Positions 15,845-22,517 of a stretch of DNA of 28,299 bases are shown in pieces. Numbering within the stretch: the first letter of the stretch is position 1; the number at the start of each line of letters is the position of its first letter. The notes under the pieces are model-generated. The model ran no database searches. It saw only the letters and a list, made by a program, of their open reading frames with translations, and was not told where the DNA came from. Made by a program: the position numbers and the translations under genes. Source of the DNA: Flavobacterium psychrophilum (GTDB taxonomy: Bacteria; Bacteroidota; Bacteroidia; Flavobacteriales; Flavobacteriaceae); the NCBI GenBank assembly GCA_020720185.1, contig DYPB01000018.1, positions 1 through 28,299 on the forward strand. Reading direction: 5' to 3'.

Positions 15845-16960
15845 TTATAGGTACTTAATCGGATTTGTATTTATTTCTGATAAAATAATATTGCCTTTCA
15901 GCAAATTTGGTGCAAAATTAGTGATTTTTTTCGTAAGAAAATCAACAATATAGTTTTTTGTGTATCGTTCGCTCTCAAAATGTCCAATATCTGCCAAAAC
16001 TATTTGATTTTCAGCTTCATAGAATTGATGATATTTTAAGTCCGCAGTTAAAAAAACATCCGCACCTGCTAAAATTGCATTTTTTATGGCAAAACTGCCC
16101 GAACCTCCTAATACAGCTACTTTTTTTATTGGTTTTTCTAACAATTCTGAATGCCTAATTCCGCCACAACTCATCTTTTGTTTCACAAATAAGAGAAAAT
16201 CTTTTGCAGTCATTTCAGTTTCTAATTCTCCAATCATTCCCAAACCAATATCTTGATGTTCATTTTGTAAATCATATACTTCGTATGCTATTTCTTCATA
16301 TATATGATTAGAAAACAGCGCTTTAAGTATTTTTGTTTCTAAATGTTTTTCAAAAATAACTTCAATTTTTATTTCATCTGTGGTTGTTAGCTCTGCTTTT
16401 TTTCCAACTACTGGATGGCTGTTTTCGTTACCCTGATAAGTTGAAAATCCAACCGAATTAAAACTACAATTATAATAATTTCCTATCATTCCTGCACCAG
16501 CATCGTGCAAAGCATTTCTTAACTGATTGGCGTTTTCTGGAACTGTATAAGTAATTAATTTTTTTATAAAATTTTTCTTTGGAATTAATATTTTCGTGTT
16601 TTGCAACCCTATCGCCTCACAAAATACTTTATTAACTCCTTGATTATGATTGTCTAATGCTGTGTGAATGGCATAAATAGCAATGTCATTTTTAATGGCT
16701 TTTATAATTGATTTTTCAACATAATTCTTACCATTGATTTTATTCAATCCAGAAAAAACAATGGGGTGAAAACTAACAATTAAGTTGCATTTTTTTGTAA
16801 TTGCCTCATTAACAACACTTTCTAAAGCATCGTGGCAAACTAAAATCCCTTTGCAAATTTCGTTTTGATTGCCAACAATTAGTCCTACATTGTCAAAATC
16901 TTCTGCATAATCAAGTGGTGCCATTTGATTAAGAACTTTTATTATTTCTTTTATCTTCAT
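15845..16960 (-). CDS. Nif3-like dinuclear metal centre protein
   Basis: This 371-residue member of the Nif3/YbgI family (often annotated GTP cyclohydrolase 1 type 2) forms a toroidal hexamer with a two-metal site. Likely ligands are H65 (SFHPIVFSG), D103 (HTALDNHNQGVN), and H327 and E331 in DIGHFESE. FDNVGLIVG (22-30) is the N-terminal family motif and GGSGSF the late glycine motif. Between the two halves, at about 130-230, is the CutA/PII-like insert typical of the long (~370 aa) form, as opposed to the ~250-residue E. coli YbgI. The in vivo reaction is not settled. It is the first gene of a two-gene operon with the zinc-ribbon-like protein and starts with ATG, 20 bp after a -7 box. Confidence 0.93.
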   Translation of the reverse strand: MKIKEIIKVLNQMAPLDYAEDFDNVGLIVGNQNEICKGILVCHDALESVVNEAITKKCNLIVSFHPIVFSGLNKINGKNYVEKSIIKAIKNDIAIYAIHTALDNHNQGVNKVFCEAIGLQNTKILIPKKNFIKKLITYTVPENANQLRNALHDAGAGMIGNYYNCSFNSVGFSTYQGNENSHPVVGKKAELTTTDEIKIEVIFEKHLETKILKALFSNHIYEEIAYEVYDLQNEHQDIGLGMIGELETEMTAKDFLLFVKQKMSCGGIRHSELLEKPIKKVAVLGGSGSFAIKNAILAGADVFLTADLKYHQFYEAENQIVLADIGHFESERYTKNYIVDFLTKKITNFAPNLLKGNIILSEINTNPIKYL

Positions 16961-16980
16961 TTTTTTATATAAATAAGTTG

Positions 16981-16988
16981 CAAATATA
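16981..16988 (-). promoter_or_regulatory. -7 promoter element for the nif3 unit
   Basis: The minus strand reads TATATTTG, a perfect TAnnTTTG box, 20 bp before the nif3 ATG. No well-placed -33 TTG is visible. Confidence 0.35.
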
Positions 16989-17079
16989 ATTTTTAAGAAT
17001 TTATTTTTGATTTTTATTTTATATCTTCAAAAAAATATTAGTTTTACAAAAAGATACCATATTTAAAATTATTAAAATA

Positions 17080-17799
17080 ATGATTACAAATTCAAAAGGG
17101 AAATTATATCTTATACCAACCACATTAGGCGAAGGCAACGAATTAGATGTTTTGCCACAAAGTATTAATAAAACAATAGATTTTATTGACATCTTTATTG
17201 TAGAAAATGAAAAAACAGCTAGAAAATTTATCAAGCTTATAAATCCTAACAAGATTCAAGCGAGTTTAAAATTATTTTCATTAAACAAACATACGGAAAT
17301 TAGTGAGCATAATAAAATGATTCAACCTTGTTTGGAAGGCAAAAATATTGGTTTGATGAGTGAGGCAGGTTGTCCTGCTATTGCCGATCCAGGTGCTGTA
17401 ATTGTAAAGTTAGCCCATGAAAAAGGGATTCAAGTATTACCATTGGTTGGACCTTCATCAATATTATTAGCGATGATGGCATCTGGAATGAATGGTCAAA
17501 ATTTTGCTTTTAATGGGTATATTCCTATTGATAAATCTGAAAAAAGAACTGTTTTGAAGAATTTAGAGAAATTATCTCAAGATAAGAATCAGTCTCAAAT
17601 TTTTATTGAAACTCCTTATCGAAATAATAAAATGCTGGAAGATATTCTACAAGCCTTACAACCAAACACACATTTATGTGTTGCAGCAGATGTTACATTA
17701 CCAACAGAATACATAAAAACAATGCGAGTTATTGATTGGAAAAAGGCTGTTGTGGATTTGCATAACAAACCTGCAATTTTTATTATTCATAAGTTTTAA
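17080..17799 (+). CDS. SAM-dependent methyltransferase, short RsmI-type (tetrapyrrole methylase fold)
   Basis: This 239-residue protein belongs to the tetrapyrrole methylase superfamily, closest in layout to RsmI, which 2'-O-methylates C1402 of 16S rRNA. The N-terminal KLYLIPTTLGE strand, SEAGCPAIADPG (94-105; RsmI has SDAGTPLISDPG) and the SAM-binding GPSSILLAMMASG (124-136) are visible, as is IFIETPYRN. It lacks the C-terminal extension of full-length RsmI (~285 aa), and several loop residues differ, so it is likely the short paralogue that Bacteroidota carry beside true RsmI; its target is unknown. The start is ATG, divergent from nif3. It converges on the lysozyme-like gene with 15 bp between stops. 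Confidence 0.88.
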   Translation: MITNSKGKLYLIPTTLGEGNELDVLPQSINKTIDFIDIFIVENEKTARKFIKLINPNKIQASLKLFSLNKHTEISEHNKMIQPCLEGKNIGLMSEAGCPAIADPGAVIVKLAHEKGIQVLPLVGPSSILLAMMASGMNGQNFAFNGYIPIDKSEKRTVLKNLEKLSQDKNQSQIFIETPYRNNKMLEDILQALQPNTHLCVAADVTLPTEYIKTMRVIDWKKAVVDLHNKPAIFIIHKF

Positions 17800-17814
17800 A
17801 TTGCTCTCTATTTT

Positions 17815-18450
17815 TTAGTGAGTTACTTTTGCATTTTTGTCGGCTTTTATGTTTTTAGTTTCATAGCCACCAAATTTTTTCATATATGATTTTACAGAAG
17901 TACCATATTGATCTTTAGATTGTTTTGAACCGTTTGAGTTTAAGAATTTTTTTACAGAACCTGGACCTCCTAGATGAGCGGCTGCTAAAATTCCTGATTC
18001 GGTAACTTTAACACCGCTAATAATTTTACCAGAATATTTTCTTATTTCATTTTTAAGTTCTGATTTGTTTCTTTTAATAAGTGTTACAAAAGCTTTTTCT
18101 TGTAGTTTTGGATTACTTAAAAATGCCGAACTATCATGAATGCCAACAGTTTTTAGGGTAGAAGAACCAAATTGATATTTCCCCATATAACCTAATGTAT
18201 TTACTTTTGAGTAATGTCCATTTGATTCTTTAAAACCAACTGCTTCTTTAAATGCGATAAAAAATTTACCTGTAAATGGTATGGCAGATGGAATATAGGG
18301 AGTTTCATCTATAGATGGAAAAGAATATTCTAAATCTTCATTTTGAGATTCTAAAACAATATTGTGTGAAATATTAACGGCTTTAAATGCAAAACTTAAA
18401 TAACCAACTATAACCACCAAACTAGTATAAAATATCCATTTTTTAATCAT
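17815..18450 (-). CDS. Membrane-anchored lysozyme-like / lytic transglycosylase-like protein
   Basis: The 211-residue protein starts with a hydrophobic segment (residues 5-24, WIFYTSLVVIVGYLSFAF) that is a signal anchor or uncleaved signal, followed by a short linker and a lysozyme-like domain (about 60-195). The motif FKESNGHY (73-80) with candidate catalytic E75, followed by GYMGKYQFG (87-95), is the arrangement seen in lysozyme-superfamily peptidoglycan hydrolases (ESxGxY...GKYQF). ILAAAHLGGPGSVKKFL (about 154-170) matches the helix that closes the cleft. It probably cleaves glycan strands in the periplasm, and its products would feed the recycling branch to which MurQ belongs. The C-terminus is basic (KADKNAKVTH). 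Confidence 0.75.
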   Translation of the reverse strand: MIKKWIFYTSLVVIVGYLSFAFKAVNISHNIVLESQNEDLEYSFPSIDETPYIPSAIPFTGKFFIAFKEAVGFKESNGHYSKVNTLGYMGKYQFGSSTLKTVGIHDSSAFLSNPKLQEKAFVTLIKRNKSELKNEIRKYSGKIISGVKVTESGILAAAHLGGPGSVKKFLNSNGSKQSKDQYGTSVKSYMKKFGGYETKNIKADKNAKVTH

Positions 18451-18498
18451 AAATCTTGTTTTATCTAATGCCTATCACACAATAGAATTTATACTTTG

Positions 18499-18506
18499 CA
18501 AAGATA
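18499..18506 (-). promoter_or_regulatory. -7 promoter element for the lysozyme-like gene
   Basis: The minus strand reads TATCTTTG (TAnnTTTG), 48 bp before the ATG. A TTTTG lies 15 bp further upstream (around 18521-18525), a shorter spacing than the consensus. The box is part of a near-palindrome, CTTTGCAAAG (18494-18503). Confidence 0.35.
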
Positions 18507-18744
18507 CAACAAACTGTATTGCAAAATGTTAAAATTATACTAAAATAGAAGTAATGACATTTAATTGCTCCAAAATCCGTAAATTCTGCTGTTTGTGCAG
18601 GAATTTTAATTGTTACTGCTATAAAACTTGGTTAGGAAATAATTACAATATTTTGGTTTGTGTTTAAAATATCCGATGGTTTATACCAATTATACATATA
18701 AAAGAAAATAATATTTTTCAGAATATAAAGTGTTTGAAAATAAA

Positions 18745-18790
18745 ATACCGTTAGCGTCTAAAATATTAAAATTTAAGATGCTAACGGTGT
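18745..18790 (-). terminator. Intrinsic terminator of rpsU
   Basis: ACCGTTAGC (18747-18755) pairs perfectly with GCTAACGGT (18780-18788). The stem extends on both sides to about 18745-18759/18776-18790 with G.T wobbles, and the AT-rich loop is 16 nt. On the minus strand it lies about 20 bp past the rpsU stop and is followed by a T-rich stretch (TTTTATTTTC). Confidence 0.7.
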
Positions 18791-18810
18791 ATTTTTATAG
18801 AAAATTAATA

Positions 18811-19005
18811 CTAATTTTCTAATTTATCTCGCATATTTTGTATGTAAGCTGCTTTTTGAAATTTCATTCTGTTTGTAACAGATGGTTTTATAAAAGCTGT
18901 TCTTGCTCTTAATTGACGAACAGTTCCTGTTTTGTCAAATTTTCGTTTGTAGCGTTTTAATGCTCTATCGATATTTTCTCCGTCTTTAATTGGTATAATT
19001 AACAT
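18811..19005 (-). CDS. rpsU: Small ribosomal subunit protein bS21
   Basis: This 64-residue basic protein starts MLIIPIKDGENIDRALKRYK and ends with an Arg/Lys-rich helix, the bS21 pattern and length for Bacteroidota. It sits on the 30S platform next to the 3' end of 16S rRNA. In Flavobacterium johnsoniae bS21, with bS6 and bS18, sequesters the anti-Shine-Dalgarno, which explains why most genes in this phylum lack Shine-Dalgarno sequences. This gene is the exception in the window: it has an extended Shine-Dalgarno upstream, consistent with feedback control by bS21 supply. It has its own terminator and -7 box, so it is monocistronic. The tyrosine-recombinase gene that often follows rpsU in this group is absent. 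Confidence 0.97.
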   Translation of the reverse strand: MLIIPIKDGENIDRALKRYKRKFDKTGTVRQLRARTAFIKPSVTNRMKFQKAAYIQNMRDKLEN

Positions 19006-19013
19006 AATTTTAG

Positions 19014-19023
19014 CACCCCCTTT
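19014..19023 (-). promoter_or_regulatory. Extended Shine-Dalgarno of rpsU
   Basis: The minus strand reads AAAGGGGGTG, ending 8 nt before the rpsU ATG. Against the 16S 3' end (CACCTCCTTT) all ten positions pair, nine Watson-Crick and one G.U. No other start in the window has more than a trivial purine match, so this site marks rpsU as a specifically regulated message. Confidence 0.85.
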
Positions 19024-19033
19024 CGTTAGTTTG

Positions 19034-19041
19034 CAAAAGTA
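19034..19041 (-). promoter_or_regulatory. -7 promoter element for rpsU
   Basis: The minus strand reads TACTTTTG (TAnnTTTG). Transcription would start about 20-25 nt before the ATG, giving a very short leader that consists mostly of the Shine-Dalgarno. The expected -33 position has no TTG; instead a perfect 12-bp AT inverted repeat (19040-19065) occupies the spacer. Confidence 0.4.
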
Positions 19042-19076
19042 ATTAAAATTATCTAATTTTAATTATAAAATACAAA

Positions 19077-19865
19077 TTATTTTTTAAATTGATTTACAAA
19101 ACCAATTTTTCTTCTTGTCGTTTCGGGTTTAGGCAAACTAGCTTCTTCTGTTTTTATTGATGGTTCAATCAATATATTTAACTCTTTTATTTCAGAATCT
19201 GTTAAATTTCGATATCTCCCAACGGGTAAATCTAATGAAATATTAATAATTCTAATCCGTTTTAGTGCAACAACATCATAGCCTAAATAGTCGCACATTC
19301 TTCGTATCTGCCGATTGAGTCCTTGTGTTAAAATGATTTTGAAATTATATTTGCTAATTTGTTCGACCTTACATTTTCTGGTAATAGTGTCTAATATTGG
19401 CACACCATTTTTCATCTTTTCTATAAAATGTTCTGTAATTGGTCTGTTTACGGTTACTGTATATTCTTTTTCATGATTATTTCTGGCTCGCAAGATTTTG
19501 TTTACAATATCACCGTCATTGGTCATAAAAATTAAACCTTCGCTAGCCTTATCGAGCCTCCCTATTGGAAATATTCGTGTTGGATAGTTTATATAATCTA
19601 CAATATTATTGTGAACATCAAGGTTTGTTGTACATTCTATTCCAACTGGTTTGTTAAAGGCAAGATAGATTGGTTTTTCGGTTTTCTCTCTAATTAGTTT
19701 TCCGCTAATTCTAACTTCATCTTTAATAGATACTTTTGTACCTAATTCTGGAATTACACCATTTATTGTAACTTTTCCTTCTTCAATATATTTATCCGCT
19801 TCACGCCTAGAACAGAAACCGGTCTCGGCAATAAATTTATTAAGTCTTTTGAAGGTTTCTTCCAT
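19077..19865 (-). CDS. rluF: 23S rRNA pseudouridine synthase, RluF-type
   Basis: This 262-residue RsuA-family enzyme has an N-terminal S4 RNA-binding domain (about 5-55, RLNKFIAETGFCSRREADKY) and a catalytic domain with D105 in IGRLDKASEG. NRQIRRMCDYLGYDV followed by LKRIRIINI matches the RluF subgroup, which modifies U2604 of 23S rRNA, rather than RsuA or RluB. NHEKEYTVTV is the expected core strand. The C-terminal tail (after about 235) is basic and variable. It starts 19 bp after moxR on the same strand, so it is probably the last gene of the chaperone/moxR operon. Specificity within the family is inferred from these motifs. Confidence 0.9.
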   Translation of the reverse strand: MEETFKRLNKFIAETGFCSRREADKYIEEGKVTINGVIPELGTKVSIKDEVRISGKLIREKTEKPIYLAFNKPVGIECTTNLDVHNNIVDYINYPTRIFPIGRLDKASEGLIFMTNDGDIVNKILRARNNHEKEYTVTVNRPITEHFIEKMKNGVPILDTITRKCKVEQISKYNFKIILTQGLNRQIRRMCDYLGYDVVALKRIRIINISLDLPVGRYRNLTDSEIKELNILIEPSIKTEEASLPKPETTRRKIGFVNQFKK

Positions 19866-19884
19866 GTGAAAATTTGATTATTAA

Positions 19885-20838
19885 TTAAATCAGTTTTTCA
19901 ATAATCATTTCTTCAGTAATTCCTTCGGCATCTGCTTTGTAATTTTTAATAATACGATGGCGTAAAATACCAACTGCAACTGCTTTTACATCTTCAATAT
20001 CTGGCGAAAATTTTCCGTTAAAAGCCGCATTTGCTTTTGCTGCCAAAATTAGATTCTGCGAGGCTCTTGGTCCTGCTCCCCAGTCTAAATAATTACTGAT
20101 ATAATCATTTGATAATGCGTTATTTGGTCTGGTTTTGCTAACTAATGTTACGGCATATTCAATTACATTATCTGCAACTGGGATTCTTCTAATTAATTGC
20201 TGAAAATCAATTATTTCTTGTGCTGTAAATAAGGCATTTATAGTTTGTTTGTTATCCGAAGTTGTACTTTTTACTACTAGAACCTCTTCAAGATATGTTG
20301 GGTAATCTAATTTTATGGCAAACATAAATCGGTCTAATTGAGCTTCTGGCAAAGGGTAGGTTCCTTCTTGTTCAATCGGGTTTTGAGTTGCTAAAACAAA
20401 ATAGGGTAAATCTAATTTATAGTTCTGACCTGCAATAGTTACGGCTCGTTCTTGCATTGCTTCGAGCAAGGCAGCTTGTGTTTTTGGAGGAGTTCTATTG
20501 ATTTCATCGGCTAAAATAATGTTAGAAAATATAGGTCCTTTAATAAATTTAAAATTTCTATTTTCGTCTAGAATTTCACTTCCTAAAATATCTGATGGCA
20601 TCAAATCTGGGGTGAACTGAATGCGTTTAAAATTTAAACCTAATGCTTGTGCTATTGTATTGACCATTAGGGTTTTTGCTAACCCTGGTACTCCTACTAA
20701 AAGGGCATGTCCTCCAGAAAAAATACTCAACAAAATTTGATCTACCACGGCATCTTGTCCAACTATAATTTTGGAAATTTCTTTTTTAAGTTCAAGTCTT
20801 TTCTGAACTAAATTATTTATTGCAGCTACATCAGACAT
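19885..20838 (-). CDS. MoxR family AAA+ ATPase
   Basis: The reading frame continues to a TTG at 20865, but the ATG at 20838 (MSDVAAINNL) is the better start because the extra nine codons fall inside a 14-bp tandem repeat. That gives 317 residues. Walker A GVPGLAKT is at 49-56 and Walker B IILADE at 107-112, with EINRTPPKTQAALLEAMQE following; the sensor LATQNPIEQEGTYPLPEAQLDRF and WGAGPRASQ are typical of MoxR. MoxR ATPases act as chaperone-like remodelers, usually with DUF58 and VWA-domain partners; none of these partners is adjacent here. It sits 37 bp downstream of the SurA-like gene, as seen in related genomes, so a link with envelope protein maturation is plausible. Confidence 0.93.
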   Translation of the reverse strand: MSDVAAINNLVQKRLELKKEISKIIVGQDAVVDQILLSIFSGGHALLVGVPGLAKTLMVNTIAQALGLNFKRIQFTPDLMPSDILGSEILDENRNFKFIKGPIFSNIILADEINRTPPKTQAALLEAMQERAVTIAGQNYKLDLPYFVLATQNPIEQEGTYPLPEAQLDRFMFAIKLDYPTYLEEVLVVKSTTSDNKQTINALFTAQEIIDFQQLIRRIPVADNVIEYAVTLVSKTRPNNALSNDYISNYLDWGAGPRASQNLILAAKANAAFNGKFSPDIEDVKAVAVGILRHRIIKNYKADAEGITEEMIIEKLI

Positions 20839-20851
20839 ATTTAGTTGTGAG

Positions 20852-20879
20852 TTTTTAATTCTCAATTTTTAATTCTCAA
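20852..20879 (-). repeat. 14-bp tandem repeat before moxR
   Basis: Two perfect copies of a 14-mer, TTGAGAATTAAAAA on the minus strand, occupy 20866-20879 and 20852-20865. The first copy overlaps the last codons and stop of the SurA-like gene, and the second lies in the moxR leader. Confidence 0.85.
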
Positions 20880-22288
20880 TTATTTTTTTTTAACCAATTA
20901 TTTGTGAAATCGCAGTTTTGATAATCTGAATTTATTTTGATATATGTTTCTTTAATTTTTTCTTCTGTCCATTTTGCAATCGCTTTTATCTGCTTTTCTT
21001 TCATTGCCAATTCTTTAATTTTGATATAATCTTTTGCGTAATCAGCTATGTGCTGGTCAATTCTATTGGTAACGGTAATAATTTTGTATTTTTTATTGCC
21101 TTTTTGGTCTTCGTCAATAAATGGAGAGGATACTTCGGAACTTTTCAAATTAGAAACTTCGGCATATAGGTTTGGATCCATTTTTGTTAATTCAAAACGA
21201 GTGTCTTGTGTTTTTGGGTTGATTAAAAGCCCTCCATTGGTACGGGTTTCTTTTTCGTCTGACATTGTTCTGGCGGCATCTGCAAATGAAATTTCTTTGT
21301 CGTCAATTCTTTTTTTGATTAACTTTATTTTTTCTTTCGCCTCGTCCATTGCTGTTTGCGAAACTCTTGGGGTTAATAAAATATGACGCAATTCTACTTC
21401 TTGTCCTCTAATTTTTTCTACCATTATTATATGATAGCCAAAATCGGTTTCAAAAGGTTCGGATATTTCGCCTTCCGCTAATGAAAAAGCTACATCTTTA
21501 AATTCTTTTACAAATGGTGTTTTTCTGTTCATTTTATAGTATCCGCCATTTGACCGAGAACCTGGATCTTGTGTGTAAAGCACTGCTTTGGTTGCAAAAC
21601 TCGCCCCTTCCATAACTTCTTTTTTGAAACCTTTTAGCTTGTCAATTACCGCTTGTTTATCTTCCTGATTAATTTTTGGAGTAACTATAATTTGAGCTAC
21701 TTCTAACTCTGCACCAAATTGTGGCAATTCATTTTGAGGAATTTTCTTAAAAAATACTCTTACCTCTTCTGGTGTGATTTCAACTGCATCAATAATTTTT
21801 TTCTGCATTTCAGAGGTTAATTTATTTTCTTTTAAAATGTCAAAAAAGTAAGATTTAAAATCTTCTTCGTTTTCCTTTCTATAATATTTTAAAACCTTTT
21901 CCATCGAGCCAATATTTTCTACTAAATAATTAACTCTTTCGTTCATTAAGCCTTTAATTTCAGCGTCAGAAACCACAATACTATCTTGTATCGCCTGATG
22001 TGCATATAATTTATCTTCTAAAAGTTTGCCTAACATTTGACATCTTGTAATATCTTTTATTGAATTTCCTTGACTCGAAATTTCAATAAATGCTTTGTCA
22101 ATATCAGAATCCAAAATCATATAATCGCCTACATTAGCAACAATTCCATCAATTTTTTGTCTCTTAGGTTGTTTTGTTTCTATTGCTGTTGTAACCGCAG
22201 GCTCTTTGATGATTTCTTGTGCATTAGTTACATAAGTTGCAAAAATTGAGCAAATAGTTAGAAAAATTTTTTTTTGTAAGTACTTCAT
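20876..22288 (-). CDS. SurA-like periplasmic peptidyl-prolyl isomerase
   Basis: This 470-residue exported chaperone has a signal peptide at 1-23 (ending YVTNA, then Q), a SurA-type N-terminal helical domain (about 44-180; IDGIVANVGDYMILDSDID is the classical SurA start) and two parvulin domains, about 184-288 (LEVAQIIVTP to FGYHIIMVEK) and 296-400 (VELRHILLTP to IDEDQKG). By analogy with E. coli SurA it escorts unfolded beta-barrel proteins to the outer membrane; giant barrels such as SprA are natural clients, although that is inference. It lies between the larger parvulin protein (229-bp gap) and moxR. The stop codon overlaps a tandem repeat. Confidence 0.92.
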   Translation of the reverse strand: MKYLQKKIFLTICSIFATYVTNAQEIIKEPAVTTAIETKQPKRQKIDGIVANVGDYMILDSDIDKAFIEISSQGNSIKDITRCQMLGKLLEDKLYAHQAIQDSIVVSDAEIKGLMNERVNYLVENIGSMEKVLKYYRKENEEDFKSYFFDILKENKLTSEMQKKIIDAVEITPEEVRVFFKKIPQNELPQFGAELEVAQIIVTPKINQEDKQAVIDKLKGFKKEVMEGASFATKAVLYTQDPGSRSNGGYYKMNRKTPFVKEFKDVAFSLAEGEISEPFETDFGYHIIMVEKIRGQEVELRHILLTPRVSQTAMDEAKEKIKLIKKRIDDKEISFADAARTMSDEKETRTNGGLLINPKTQDTRFELTKMDPNLYAEVSNLKSSEVSSPFIDEDQKGNKKYKIITVTNRIDQHIADYAKDYIKIKELAMKEKQIKAIAKWTEEKIKETYIKINSDYQNCDFTNNWLKKNN

Positions 22289-22517
22289 TTTTAAGTGTTT
22301 ATTGTCTTTTGTTATTCATTTATTTGTACAATATCATCTGTAATTTTACGATGATGTTTATTCTATTTGCCAGCCAACAGTTGCTACAGAAACAGTTCTA
22401 TTTTTTTTTAAAAACTTAGAATTTTTGCTTCGAGATCAATAACAACTTTGTCTAATTTTGATATTTCTATAACTAAGTTTTAATTTTTCTTCCAACTTCC
22501 TTTCTCCCAACTATGTG

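Larger units (their letters stand above)
18451..18810. other. Intergenic region between the lysozyme-like gene and rpsU
   Basis: These 360 bp hold the lysozyme-like gene leader with a -7 box (18499-18506), an unassigned 37-codon cysteine-rich frame on the + strand (18554-18667) overlapping a small hairpin (18581-18606), and the rpsU terminator (18745-18790). No recognised gene is present. Confidence 0.65.

Noticed and set aside
21048..21386. 112-codon frame opposite the SurA-like gene, and 23344-23712 opposite the larger parvulin gene
   Set aside because: Both are shadow frames of well-supported genes with conserved domains; neither has a family match I recognise.
22289..22517. Decayed gene between the two parvulin genes
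   Set aside because: Short frames such as LVIEISKLDKVVIDLE exist, but stops are frequent and no family is recognisable. A 9-bp inverted repeat (22411-22419 with 22473-22481) has a 53-nt loop and is not convincing as a structure.
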